The translations under genes were made by a program, and so were the position numbers. From the NCBI GenBank assembly GCA_027039465.1, contig JALWEA010000474.1, forward strand, positions 1-8,209: a stretch of DNA of 8,209 nt. Direction: 5' to 3'. Positions 1-5,435 of the stretch are shown one piece after another. The notes under the pieces were generated by a model. That model saw only the letters and a program-made list of their open reading frames with translations, had not been told where the DNA came from and did no database searches. Positions within the stretch are counted from its first letter, which is position 1, and each line of letters starts with the position of its first letter. Source of the DNA: Calditrichia bacterium. Its GTDB lineage: Bacteria; Calditrichota; Calditrichia; Calditrichales; Calditrichaceae.

Positions 1-1200
1 TTCCGACACGGCATCAAAACTATTGAGCAATAAATTCATGATCACTTCTTTTAAAAGCCCGTCGTCGCCGTTAATTTCAGGCAAATCCGGCGCTAAGTCC
101 AACTGTAAATCTACCTGCTTCCGATTTAAACGATATTCCAGCAAGGCTAATACTTTTCGAACGGATTCATTCAGATCCACGGCTTGCCTGGTCGAAGCCG
201 ACTTCCGCGAAAATCCCAATAACTTTTGTACCACCGCTTCGATATGCTCCAGGCCTTCGTTCATCAATTGCAGATATTTTTCGACTAATTCCCTGTTTTC
301 CGGTTCTTTTTGAATGGCATACAAACAATGCTTGATGCCGTTCAAAGGATTATTGATTTCATGGGCAACACCGGAAGCTAATCGGCCCACGGAGGCTAAT
401 TTTTCGGCCTGATAGATCTGTTTTTGGGCCAATAACAGTTGCTCTTTGGAAGCGGCCAGGCGTTTGCGCAACATTTCGAAATGACGGATCAGGGCGCCCA
501 CCTCATCTTCGCGTTCCGGCAACGACAGGTCTGCGCCCGATTCCAGTTCCATGGCATCCATAGCCTTGACCAAAACTTGCAGCGATTGAACGGTGCGATC
601 GATTAGATAGCGCAAAACCAACAAAACGGCCACGGTTAGCAAAACAGTGATAGCCAAAAGCAGAAGAAACAAATGCCCGATTTCCCGGCGGGTAGATTCG
701 GCATCGAAGGCGATTCGCAAAACGCCCCATCGTTTTCCGGAAATTCGCAAGGGCAACACCGTTTCCACGATCCAACCCAACGACGGTGATTTGTAAATGC
801 CGCTGATCAATCGGTCTGTTTGCGAAAGACGCAGAGACAGCGAATCGTTTAAAACGCGGTTGTACATTTGCGGATTACTGTGTGCGATAACACGACGTTG
901 GTTGTCCGAAATTACAATGGATCGTATGGCGGGCACTTTGGCTTTTAAATCGGAGATGTACGATTCCAGCAGGTCTTCCACCTGAAAATTTTCGTTTTCT
1001 CCGTAAATCAGGGCATCCAATACCGAAATGCCGAAGGCCTGTGTAATCGACTCTGCATTTTGTTGCAATTGTTGCAAAATCATCGAGCGCCACTGGATTA
1101 AAATCCCGAAAGAAATTAAAAGCATAAGACCGATAACCACGCCGCCGATGACGGACAACATCTTAATGCGTAAACTTTTTTTTCTTGGCGTAGATTGCAT
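1..1200 (-). CDS. Sensor histidine kinase (NtrB/ZraS-like), C-terminus cut by the left window edge
   Basis: I translated 400 residues from the ATG at 1200; the frame stays open to base 1. Membrane segment 1 lies at about residues 14-36. A periplasmic region of about 140 residues follows, resembling a Cache/PAS-like sensor (IRSIVISDNQRRVIAHSNP, then PLRISGKRWGVLRIAFD before the membrane). Membrane segment 2 is at about 176-200. A HAMP linker (about 200-253) ends in DEVGALIRHFEMLRKRL, and a coiled coil leads to the H-box ASVGRLASGVAHEINNPLNG with phospho-acceptor His280. The N-box of the ATPase domain (EVIMNLLLNSFDAV) begins at about residue 385; the G-boxes are lost beyond the edge. Such kinases autophosphorylate on His and pass phosphate to a response regulator; the H-box style suggests an NtrC-type partner, which is not visible here. 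The start overlaps the upstream stop (TAATG), with GGAGG at 1212-1208. The ligand is unknown; the upstream binding protein is the likely sensory partner. Confidence 0.93.
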   Translation of the reverse strand, partial: MQSTPRKKSLRIKMLSVIGGVVIGLMLLISFGILIQWRSMILQQLQQNAESITQAFGISVLDALIYGENENFQVEDLLESYISDLKAKVPAIRSIVISDNQRRVIAHSNPQMYNRVLNDSLSLRLSQTDRLISGIYKSPSLGWIVETVLPLRISGKRWGVLRIAFDAESTRREIGHLFLLLLAITVLLTVAVLLVLRYLIDRTVQSLQVLVKAMDAMELESGADLSLPEREDEVGALIRHFEMLRKRLAASKEQLLLAQKQIYQAEKLASVGRLASGVAHEINNPLNGIKHCLYAIQKEPENRELVEKYLQLMNEGLEHIEAVVQKLLGFSRKSASTRQAVDLNESVRKVLALLEYRLNRKQVDLQLDLAPDLPEINGDDGLLKEVIMNLLLNSFDAVSE

Positions 1201-2126
1201 TAGTGCCCCTCCGCCGTTTTTACCAAAGGCAGCAATACAAGATAATCTTTGGCCTTAGCCGGAACAAAGCCCCAGGCAAATTCGGGATCCCATCGGGCGA
1301 CGATTTTGCGGTAGCGCGGCTTTTGCGGATCGACAGCCAACAAGGCCCTGCTAACGGCCTGCACCACCTCTTTTGGTGATTTTTCCGAAACTACGATGGG
1401 TGAACTCGGTACGGGTTGCGATTCGGCCACGATGCGAATGCCACGGTTCAAAAAACTTTGCGCCACCCGATCTTTTACAACTCCGGCATCGAACCGCCCT
1501 TTAAGCACTTCGTAAACTACGGTGTAGTGGTGCGCAAAAATGTGGACGGAATCCAGATCGGAAAGGGTTAAATGTTGGCGCGGCAAAGCCTGGTACAAAA
1601 ACCAATTGGCCGAAAACGATAAGCGCGAGGGCAATGCCACCTTCTTGCCGAGTAAATCTTTTAAACTGTGAATATCGGACGATGATTTGGTAATGACCAC
1701 GGCGCGTAAAACCGGCTGCCCGTCTGCATTTAAAGGCTTTAGAATGCAACGCAGGTGATGCCTTTTGCTTTCTTTGGCAAACAAAAACGAACCCAAGAAT
1801 GCGGCCGCTACTTGCCCGGAAACCAATTGTTGCACCGTTTGCTGATACGATTTACCGAGCCGTAATTCAAAATGGTAAGGCGTGACCGCGTTTAAATAAT
1901 CCATGATCGGTTGATAGCCCTGGTAAATGAGCGTCGGTGGGAAACGGGAAATCACGCCGAAATAATAAACCGGTCTGGAAGGCACCGTTTGTGCAGCCTG
2001 TAAAGTATCCGTCGACAGCGGCGGAAATGGTCGTGATATATCCACCACTTGTCGGTAAAGAAAAATGATTAAAAGCGCAAAGAAAATACTGGCAATGATT
2101 AAAATACCCCGAAAGGTTTTAGACAT
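1200..2126 (-). CDS. Membrane-anchored PhnD-type periplasmic binding protein, probable sensor partner of the kinase
   Basis: This 308-aa protein belongs by pattern to the PhnD family of phosphate/phosphonate-type substrate-binding proteins (class II periplasmic binding fold). An N-terminal hydrophobic segment (residues 8-24) lacks an obvious cleavage site or lipobox, so it is probably a membrane anchor with the domain outside. Family features follow in order: the first lobe at about 71-115 (YQPIMDYLN, then VQQLVSGQVAAAFLGSF), the crossover LKDLLGKKVALPSRLSFSA (155-173), the second-lobe HHYTVVYEVLKGRFDAGVV (199-217), and VPSSPIVVSEKSP (239-251). No ABC permease or ATPase lies beside it. Instead its stop overlaps the start of a histidine kinase, so translation is probably coupled. 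Known kinases such as TtrS carry PhnD-like sensor domains, so a ligand-sensing role is more likely than transport; that is inference. AAGGAG at 2136-2131 supports the start. The ligand cannot be read from the sequence. Confidence 0.88.
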   Translation of the reverse strand: MSKTFRGILIIASIFFALLIIFLYRQVVDISRPFPPLSTDTLQAAQTVPSRPVYYFGVISRFPPTLIYQGYQPIMDYLNAVTPYHFELRLGKSYQQTVQQLVSGQVAAAFLGSFLFAKESKRHHLRCILKPLNADGQPVLRAVVITKSSSDIHSLKDLLGKKVALPSRLSFSANWFLYQALPRQHLTLSDLDSVHIFAHHYTVVYEVLKGRFDAGVVKDRVAQSFLNRGIRIVAESQPVPSSPIVVSEKSPKEVVQAVSRALLAVDPQKPRYRKIVARWDPEFAWGFVPAKAKDYLVLLPLVKTAEGH

Positions 2127-2147
2127 GGAGCTCCTTGTGTTTTTTAT

Positions 2148-2217
2148 GTTAAGGGTTAAGGGTTAAGAGGTGAATGGTTAAATGGTTTAATAGTTAAATG
2201 GTTGAATGGTTGAATGG
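2148..2217. repeat. Short tandem repeats: GTTAAGG x3 and degenerate AATGGTT array
   Basis: Three back-to-back 7-mers (GTTAAGG, GTTAAGG, GTTAAGA) occupy 2148-2168. Then come 8-9 base units based on AATGGTTn: GAATGGTTA, AATGGTTTA, ATAGTTA, AATGGTTG, AATGGTTG, AATGG, covering 2172-2217. The start of the array is 22 bp upstream of the PhnD-type start codon. Its complement (CTTAACCCTTAACTCTT-like) recurs at 2500-2514 and 3631-3649. Confidence 0.85.
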
Positions 2218-2223
2218 AAAAAA

Positions 2224-2478
2224 CGTTATTCGTGTATTCGTATATCCGTTATTCGTAAATAGTAATTTGCGCAATGGGTGGTGCGAGCGTCCTTCGAGAC
2301 ACCCCGACAAAGCAAGATACTCATGAACCGGGCATGATCGGTGACTTGATACATTTCGACTTATTGTCGGCTTTCAGAATAATCTGCCAACTCATCAGCG
2401 AAACATTGGGCATTCGATCTCCTATCGACTGCCCAAACAATGATTCCCGAATAACACTTAACGAATACACGAATAACG
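2224..2478. repeat. Perfect 17-bp inverted repeat bounding a 221-bp spacer
   Basis: CGTTATTCGTGTATTCG at 2224-2240 is exactly the reverse complement of 2462-2478. The arms belong to larger blocks in which CGAATAACG and TTAACCC motifs occur in the same order on opposite strands, so the two blocks look like inverted copies of one repeat flanking 2267-2433. There is no reading frame of note between them. Confidence 0.85.
2406..2436. other. Stem-loop with 12 base pairs, no T-tract
   Basis: TTGGGCA (2406-2412) pairs perfectly with TGCCCAA (2430-2436). After one mismatch, TCGAT (2414-2418) pairs with ATCGA (2424-2428), leaving the loop CTCCT. It lies about 100 bp downstream of the lipoprotein stop. 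It could act as a weak terminator for that minus-strand gene, but no run of T follows in either direction, so it may only be part of the repeat element. Confidence 0.55.
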
Positions 2479-2514
2479 GATAACGTTTCCATTAACTCTC
2501 AACCCTTAACTCTT
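2434..2514 (+). repeat. Dispersed repeat, copy A (AAACAATGATTC / CGAATAACG / CTTAACTCTT)
   Basis: This segment opens with CAAACAATGATTC, continues with repeated CGAATAA and ACGGATA motifs, and closes with AACCCTTAACTCTT. The same order of motifs occurs in the same orientation at 3560-3649 (copy B). An inverted relative lies at 2148-2255. Confidence 0.8.
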
Positions 2515-2529
2515 TCCCTCAATCCTTCT

Positions 2530-3093
2530 TCACTTGCTTTTACTCACTTCCGTCAAACTGACCAAATCGTAAGTTGTCTCACCATACGCTACTTCCGCAC
2601 CGCCTCCGGTCAGATTAACGTAAAGTTTTTCGCCTTTTTGCAGTTGCACCGTATCCAAAAGCGTATATTGTGTCCAGGTTGTGTCTTTGACGACCAGCGC
2701 CCCTTCATCTACCAATTTCCCGTCCTGAGTTTCGCGAATCAATCCGGCCCAGCCATTAATCATTCCATGTTTTTTTGCCCAAAATGAAAATTGCAGGATA
2801 TGGGTTCCGCTTTGCAAATTTACTTTTTGAGCCAGGCGCAATCGTAACGGTTCAAGCGCATGAACCGGTAAGACAATCGACCAGTTTCCGCCGCGCTCCG
2901 GTGCATCTTTAACGAATTTAGCCACCGAAGAATCAGGGCCAAACCAATATTTTAGCGACGGAGCGCCGTTTTCTTCAAACGATCCGTTTTTGACCAAGTT
3001 GCTCACTTCACCGGCCGGATTCATCACTACGTTGCAAGCGAAAAGCAGGAATAATCCGCCCGCAAGCAGAATCAACGTTTTTAACTTTACCAT
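2530..3093 (-). CDS. Small lipoprotein with a carbohydrate-binding-module-like jelly-roll domain
   Basis: The product is 187 aa. Residues 1-20 form a lipoprotein signal (basic KLK, then a hydrophobic stretch, then LLFAC with Cys20 as the lipidation site; Phe at the -2 position is unusual). Mature residues from about 32 show the entry motif of CBM4/9-like or galactose-binding-like beta-sandwiches, NLVKNGSFEENG, followed by a Trp. Later strands include LAQKVNLQSGTHILQFSFWA (88-106) and TTWTQYTL (138-145), and the terminal strand is YDLVSL (175-180). No catalytic domain is present, so it would be a stand-alone binding or structural domain anchored in a membrane. The start is well supported by AAGGAG at 3106-3101 with a 7-base spacer. 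It faces the 3741 gene across a long divergent gap. The ligand is unknown, and assignment to a particular CBM family is tentative. Confidence 0.8.
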   Translation of the reverse strand: MVKLKTLILLAGGLFLLFACNVVMNPAGEVSNLVKNGSFEENGAPSLKYWFGPDSSVAKFVKDAPERGGNWSIVLPVHALEPLRLRLAQKVNLQSGTHILQFSFWAKKHGMINGWAGLIRETQDGKLVDEGALVVKDTTWTQYTLLDTVQLQKGEKLYVNLTGGGAEVAYGETTYDLVSLTEVSKSK

Positions 3094-3198
3094 TTTAAGA
3101 CTCCTTCAAAATTGGTTTCTTAAAAAAGAAGAATCTGTCAGGAAACTAAGCATCTTTTCGCTGAATATCAAGGGCCAAAAACGGTATTTCGTCATTAA

Positions 3199-3218
3199 GT
3201 TGTCGAAATATCGTCAAC
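3199..3218. promoter_or_regulatory. Imperfect 20-bp dyad upstream of the lipoprotein gene, possible operator
   Basis: GTTGTCGAAATATCGTCAAC reads nearly the same on both strands; the interruptions are T/T and A/A positions. It is about 106 bp upstream of the lipoprotein start and is flanked by two TTCGTCAT motifs (3188-3195 and 3229-3236). A regulator-binding role is possible but unsupported by anything else visible. Confidence 0.25.
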
Positions 3219-3285
3219 TGACTAAAATTCGTCATCGCAAGATAATAGTAGGAATGAAACAAAGAGTCGGTAGATTGAAGTGGTT

Positions 3286-3335
3286 TGCGAATTTCTTTTG
3301 CGACCCATCCCTAACCCTTCCCTGCTATCGCATGG
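3286..3335 (+). repeat. Dispersed repeat, family 2, forward copy
   Basis: The core 3303-3335 (ACCCATCCC... through CCCTGCTATCGCATGG) matches the reverse complement of 5157-5188, with one gap and a few substitutions. Weaker similarity extends left through an AATTTCTTTT-like stretch to about 3286. Confidence 0.8.
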
Positions 3336-3444
3336 AAGGGTGCAACGTTAGCTGCGGGCATTTGGTGAATTGTTTGAGTTGAAGTGATTGCATGCCCACC
3401 GACTTGCAATGCCGTTGCTGATTGACGGGTAAATGAAACGAAAC

Positions 3445-3513
3445 GAAGAATTTTTTACATCCGTTGCCACTTTTGAGAGGATTGCTTCCCCGCCTCAGGC
3501 GGGTCGCAATGAC
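3445..3513 (+). repeat. 69-bp hairpin repeat, copy 1
   Basis: It aligns without gaps to 5252-5320: GAAGAAT at the left end, CCGTTGCC in the middle, AATGAC at the right end. The right half folds into a two-part stem: ATTGC (3481-3485) with GCAAT (3506-3510), an internal loop, then CCCGCC (3489-3494) with GGCGGG (3498-3503) around a TCA loop. No T-tract follows. Confidence 0.85.
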
Positions 3514-3559
3514 AGGACTGGGAATCACATCAATTAACGGGCGCAGACCACCACCTACA

Positions 3560-3649
3560 CAAACAATGATTCACGAATAACGAATAACGAATAACGGATA
3601 TACGATTAACGATTTCCAATAACCCCTCCACTCTTAACCCTTAACTCTT
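3560..3649 (+). repeat. Dispersed repeat, copy B, with three tandem CGAATAA units
   Basis: It starts with CAAACAATGATTC, identical to the start of copy A at 2434. It then has CGAATAA three times in tandem (3574-3594), CGGATATACG, and ends with CTTAACCCTTAACTCTT. It lies about 90 bp upstream of the 3741 coding region. Confidence 0.85.
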
Positions 3650-3726
3650 CAAAAGGCCGTGGCACAAATTTTGTAAATAAAACGGCAATCGGTTTGGAAA
3701 TTTTAAATGATTTTAAAAATTATTTC

Positions 3727-3732
3727 AGGAGG
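3727..3732 (+). promoter_or_regulatory. Ribosome binding site that decides the 3741 start
   Basis: AGGAGG sits 2 bases before the ATG at 3735 but 8 bases before the in-frame ATG at 3741. The second spacing is normal and the first is too short, so translation most likely starts at 3741. Confidence 0.75.
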
Positions 3733-3740
3733 CAATGACC

Positions 3741-4328
3741 ATGGAAAAAATTATTCCCCGCTGGGAATGGCGCACTTTCGGTGAGAATTTGGAAGATGGT
3801 ATTAAAGCGATTCAAGCCTACCCCGAAGGCAAGGTTAGACAAAGCTCGGAGATTTACATTCTCTCCGAACACAGTAATGACAATACGAAAATTCGCGACG
3901 AGCTGATGGATATTAAAACCCTTATTCGTGTGAATAAGGACGGTTTGGAGCAATGGACGCCCATTTTGAAAGCCGGATTTCCCATTCACATTACCGATTT
4001 GGCCATTGTTTACAAAGCCTTCAACATTCCACTTCCCTATTTGAAAAAAGACGAGTACACCTACGAAGAATATTTAAACGAATTGATCGGTTCCAACAAA
4101 TCGTTATTCATGGTAAATGTGGTTAAAGAACGGCACGGCTTCACAATTGACGATTGCATTGTTGAAATTGCTTACGTTAAATTCAACGAAGTTCCCATTC
4201 AAACCATTGCCGTTGAACACGCGGATCCGGAGCTGGTTATTAAAACGGTTCGGAAATTGGGACTGGATCATTACGAAAATATCAATTACATCAAAGCCAT
4301 GAAACGACAGGTGGGTTTGAAATACTGA
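3741..4328 (+). CDS. Divergent CYTH-like (triphosphate tunnel superfamily) protein, tentative
   Basis: The product is 195 aa from the ATG at 3741 (197 from 3735). It has no signal peptide or membrane segment, so it is cytoplasmic. I do not recognise a named gene. Its layout recalls CYTH proteins. A first strand WEWRTF sits near the N-terminus where the family has ExExK. Then follow KIRDELMDIKTLIRV (about 50-64) and QWTPILKAGFP (about 71-81), which recall the basic strands. Near the C-terminus come VVKERHGF (127-134), CIVEIAYVKF (139-148), IAVEHADPE and LGL with ENINY, which recall the acidic strands and closing helix. The canonical ExExK triad is not intact, so catalysis may differ or be absent. 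A clear CYTH protein is encoded 1.1 kb downstream. Codon use resembles its neighbours. Confidence that this is a real gene is high; family assignment is moderate at best. Confidence 0.72.
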   Translation: MEKIIPRWEWRTFGENLEDGIKAIQAYPEGKVRQSSEIYILSEHSNDNTKIRDELMDIKTLIRVNKDGLEQWTPILKAGFPIHITDLAIVYKAFNIPLPYLKKDEYTYEEYLNELIGSNKSLFMVNVVKERHGFTIDDCIVEIAYVKFNEVPIQTIAVEHADPELVIKTVRKLGLDHYENINYIKAMKRQVGLKY

Positions 4329-4582
4329 TATCCTAAGGATTGAAGGGATAATTGGTTTGAAAACTTTGAAAAATTAATTTGTGTTGTTTAACTCACCCCC
4401 TCATTCCCCTCTCTTCTCTCGAAGAGCGGGGGAGGTAAGCTGGTGACCAATAAGGATTTATCCATGATTAGTGAGAAAATAGAAATCAGAAACATATATT
4501 TAGAAATTGGGAAAATCCTGAAATCATAGCGTTTTTCAAAGGTATCGGTTTAATAAAAGAGCGATGTGAATTAAAAAATTAA
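4329..4582. other. 254-bp gap with a stem-loop, no convincing gene
   Basis: The gap is AT-rich and contains a GC-rich stem-loop at 4406-4431. A 21-codon frame at 4464-4529 is preceded by AAGGA but is too short and featureless to support. No clear promoter for the next gene was found. Confidence 0.6.
4406..4431. other. Stem-loop CCCC-n-CTCTTC / GAAGAG-n-GGGG
   Basis: CTCTTC (4411-4416) pairs with GAAGAG (4421-4426) around a TCTC loop. After one mismatch, CCCC (4406-4409) pairs with GGGG (4428-4431). It is about 80 bp past the stop of the CYTH-like gene but is followed by AGGTAAGC rather than a T-run, so it is not a standard intrinsic terminator. Confidence 0.5.
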
Positions 4583-5005
4583 GTGTCAAGAAAGTCGGTG
4601 GTAAAAGTGCAGACATTCCGTTTTGAATCCGGCCCGATTGAAGAAGTTTCCTGGGGTCGGTTTGTGATTAACGGAAAAGAGCACGCCAAACAAAGTGACG
4701 GCACCATAGTCGGCGTTGGTAAGGATATTTGTCTGATCAACGACCAATTGTTTCCGTGGAGTGCGCGCAAAGGTCATCTTTTAACGATCGAAATGGTGGA
4801 ATGTGTCGCTAAAACGGAGGTCAATACGGTTATTATCGGTAACGGCTTTTACGGAGCGTTAACCGTTCCCGAGGAAGTGCAAACCTATTTACAAAATCAG
4901 GGTAAAACTGTCATTGTTGAACCGACGCCGGAGGCCTGCAAACGTTTCAACGCGCTTTTCCGACAAGGCGAAAAAGTGGCTCTACTGGCTCACGGGACGT
5001 GCTGA
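4583..5005 (+). CDS. MTH938/AAMDC-domain (DUF498, NDUFAF3-like) protein
   Basis: The product is up to 140 aa, which is full length for the single-domain MTH938-like family. Visible family features are PIEEVSWGRFVINGKEH (18-34), DICLINDQLFPWSARKGHLL (48-67), the Rossmann-like core NTVIIGNGFYGALTVPEEV (81-99), GKTVIVEPTPEACKRFNAL (107-125), and the terminal VALLAHGTC. The biochemical role is not established in bacteria; the eukaryotic relatives AAMDC and NDUFAF3 act in adipogenesis and complex I assembly, so no function is transferred here. The protein is soluble and cytoplasmic. The start is uncertain: the frame has a stop (TAA, 4580-4582) directly before the GTG at 4583, no good ribosome binding site is visible there, and further in-frame GTG codons lie at 4598 and 4607. 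The gap of 254 bp from the upstream gene argues against a tight operon. Confidence 0.88.
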   Translation: MSRKSVVKVQTFRFESGPIEEVSWGRFVINGKEHAKQSDGTIVGVGKDICLINDQLFPWSARKGHLLTIEMVECVAKTEVNTVIIGNGFYGALTVPEEVQTYLQNQGKTVIVEPTPEACKRFNALFRQGEKVALLAHGTC

Positions 5006-5156
5006 GATTTAAATACGGTTTTTTACAAAATGCATTGTTATTCTGATACCCAAAGGGACTATTTGGCAACAGGGGGTGCAATCTTTTGCATTGACCGGCG
5101 CGTTGTTTAGATATTTCAACAAATAAACAAACGTCAGCAACTACATGAGCACTCCT

Positions 5157-5207
5157 CCATGCGATAGCAGGGAGGGCCGGGGATGGGTTCTAAAAAGGAA
5201 TTACGGG
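5157..5207 (-). repeat. Dispersed repeat, family 2, inverted copy
   Basis: The reverse complement of 5157-5188 matches 3303-3335 (shared CCCTGCTATCGCATGG and ACCCATCCC). Similarity continues more weakly to about 5207. Confidence 0.8.
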
Positions 5208-5251
5208 CGATGAAATGTCAATAGAAGAAATACCAGGAATTAAGATGGAAT

Positions 5252-5320
5252 GAAGAATCCCATTCGTCCGTTGCCGCTTTTAAGGAGATTCTTCTCCCGC
5301 CACGGCGGGATCAGAATGAC
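5252..5320 (+). repeat. 69-bp hairpin repeat, copy 2
   Basis: It aligns base for base in length with 3445-3513. The stem is ATTCT (5288-5292) with AGAAT (5313-5317), then TCCCGC (5295-5300) with GCGGGA (5305-5310) around CACG. In addition, GAAGAATC at its left end (5252-5259) is the exact complement of GATTCTTC (5287-5294), so an alternative long-range pairing is possible. Confidence 0.85.
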
Positions 5321-5361
5321 AACAGGTGGGGCTGATAGAGGTCACTATCTTAATAGTTCTT

Positions 5362-5379
5362 GCGAAACCAAGGTTTCGC
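5362..5379. promoter_or_regulatory. 8-bp perfect inverted repeat, possible operator or hairpin
   Basis: GCGAAACC and GGTTTCGC are separated by AA. The element ends 8 bp before the TTGACA box that may drive the CYTH-TTT operon, a position suited to a regulator site. The two-base spacer favours a DNA dyad over an RNA hairpin. It could equally be another small dispersed palindrome. Confidence 0.4.
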
Positions 5380-5387
5380 GTCTCAAA

Positions 5388-5416
5388 TTGACATAAGCCA
5401 ATTTAATAAATGTAAA
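5388..5416 (+). promoter_or_regulatory. Candidate sigma70-like promoter of the CYTH-TTT operon
   Basis: A perfect TTGACA (5388-5393) is followed after exactly 17 bp by TGTAAA (5411-5416), which matches TATAAT at 4 of 6 positions. Transcription would start near 5423, giving a very short leader that overlaps the ribosome binding site AGAAAGG (5421-5427). That weakens the call. Confidence 0.35.
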
Positions 5417-5435
5417 AATAAGAAAGGTCAATACA

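Larger units (their letters stand above)
2137..2529. other. 393-bp gene-free gap built largely of repeats
   Basis: The gap lies between the stop of the small lipoprotein gene (2530) and the start of the PhnD-type gene (2126). I see no supportable gene. From left to right (plus strand) it holds three tandem GTTAAGG-like heptamers (2148-2168), a degenerate AATGGTT array (2172-2217), a CGTTATTCG-rich segment (2224-2255), a unique-looking block (2267-2405), a stem-loop (2406-2436), and an inverted relative of the first repeat block (2434-2514). The promoter of the PhnD-kinase pair should lie here, but no convincing -35/-10 pair stands out. Confidence 0.75.
3094..3740. other. 647-bp divergent gap with dispersed repeats and no convincing gene
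   Basis: The gap separates the minus-strand lipoprotein start from the plus-strand start at 3741, so promoters for both should lie within it. Reading frames here (for example 2990-3382 plus or 3325-3528 minus) have no protein-like character and run across repeats. Contents in order: an imperfect 20-bp dyad (3199-3218), an inverted-family repeat (3286-3335), a 69-bp hairpin repeat (3445-3513), repeat copy B (3560-3649), and an AT-rich stretch before the ribosome binding site at 3727. Confidence 0.75.
5006..5435. other. 430-bp gap with two dispersed repeats and a candidate promoter region
   Basis: No coding sequence is supportable here. The gap holds an inverted copy of the family-2 repeat (5157-5207), copy 2 of the 69-bp hairpin repeat (5252-5320), an 18-bp dyad (5362-5379) and a TTGACA box (5388). 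The first 150 bases have no assignable feature. Confidence 0.7.

Noticed and set aside
23..313. Plus-strand open frame of 96 codons
   Set aside because: It lies fully antisense to the histidine kinase, whose H-box to N-box region is clearly coded here on the minus strand.
503..1093. Minus-strand frames at 503-775 and 875-1093
   Set aside because: They are out of frame with the kinase, which reads continuously through this region with sensor, membrane and HAMP features.
2274..2483. Plus-strand frame of 69 codons in the repeat-rich gap
   Set aside because: It runs through the stem-loop and the inverted repeat arm and lacks a ribosome binding site.
2990..3528. Open frames at 2990-3382 (plus) and 3325-3528 (minus)
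   Set aside because: They overlap the lipoprotein start or dispersed repeats, have no ribosome binding site and show no family-like composition.
3574..3594. Possible CRISPR-like array
   Set aside because: The repeats are 7-mers directly in tandem with no spacers, so they are a simple tandem repeat.
4406..4431. Intrinsic terminator after the 3741 gene
   Set aside because: The hairpin is good but is followed by AGGTAAGC, with no T-tract on either strand.
4464..4529. 21-codon frame preceded by AAGGA
   Set aside because: It is too short and generic to separate from chance; no repeat of it or known leader peptide pattern is visible.
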